The position numbers and the translations under genes are program-made. The notes under the pieces are model-generated. The model worked only from the letters and a program-made list of their open reading frames with translations, ran no database searches and was not told the DNA's origin. From positions 97,014 through 117,445 of the forward strand of contig NMRA01000478.1 in assembly GCA_002633005.1 (NCBI GenBank): 20,432 nt of DNA, written 5' to 3'. This DNA is from Phoronis australis. Taxonomy: Eukaryota; Phoronida; Phoronidae. Of the stretch, positions 20,203-20,432 are shown piece after piece; the stretch's first letter is position 1; each line of letters starts with the position of its first letter.

Positions 20203-20432
20203 CCTGGGCCCGGTCTCCAATCTCCGTACTCAGACTCATACTCATACTCGAGATTTCATACTCAAAATCGTGCTCACTGGAGTCGTACTCAAAAAAGCGT
20301 ATCTAATGTCGTATTTCGAGTAGACTCCAAACGTACTCAAATCTGACACTCATACTCGAGTTGCTATGGAACTCTTTATGATGTGAAATGCAAAATCACG
20401 CAAAGCCGCGCTGATTCATCGCTCCCTATTGG
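20203..20432. mobile_element. Probable left end of an element, cut by the window edge, with TACTC-type repeats
   Basis: From CCTGGGCCCGGTCTCC (20203-20218) the base composition changes abruptly to a run of words built on TACTC and its complement. ACTCATACTCGAG occurs at 20240 and again at 20348, and GTACTC at 20226, 20285 and 20333. A GGGCCCGGT-type end followed by short internal repeats is typical of non-autonomous elements in invertebrate genomes. The opposite end is not in the window, so the call rests on one end. Confidence 0.45.

Noticed and set aside
1-20432. tRNA, rRNA, snRNA genes and CRISPR arrays
   Set aside because: No T-loop GTTCRANYC with matching stems, no conserved rRNA or snRNA blocks, and no regularly spaced short repeats with unique spacers.

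Overview
This window looks like animal (metazoan) nuclear DNA that is non-coding or nearly so: an intergenic stretch or a large intron. It is AT-rich, with stop codons frequent in all six frames and no operon-like gene packing. It contains several decayed families of miniature inverted-repeat elements and other dispersed repeats. One unresolved base (n, 7880) suggests draft assembly. The repeat style suggests a marine invertebrate, but no gene or RNA was found that would fix the phylum, so this is inference only. The longest open stretches are 92 to 113 codons, about what chance gives in 20 kb read in six frames, and none shows a domain I recognise. I therefore call no confident protein-coding gene, tRNA, rRNA, snRNA or CRISPR array.

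Layout, left to right. 1-430: three diverged tandem copies of a unit of about 142 bp, probably cut by the window edge. 1140-1627: a 0.48-kb fold-back miniature element with TTAA at both ends; a 75-bp solo end of the same family lies inverted at 12877-12952. 2398-2570: two adjacent copies of an old repeat, with a relative at 14709-14775. 3380-3405: C-runs that make a G-quadruplex candidate on the minus strand. 3624-3806: a 183-bp element with matching ends. 6869-7060, 13010-13220 and 19327-19440: pieces of one dispersed family. 7690-8380: a CpG-rich island with several hairpins, the most gene-start-like part of the window. 11240-11490: a second TTAA-bounded miniature element with an internal palindrome. 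15790-15889, 10541-10680 and 17818-18098: smaller local repeats. 17041-17131: a short GC-rich block with a hairpin. 20203-20432: the start of another element, rich in TACTC-type words, running off the right edge.

Across the window there are six sites resembling the CTCF core (AGGTGGCGC-like). With the CpG-rich block they are the main hint of regulatory function. There is no set of genes whose joint action can be described, and I found no clear evidence of a new biological system. The most useful leads are the structured CpG island, the CTCF-like sites and the element families.
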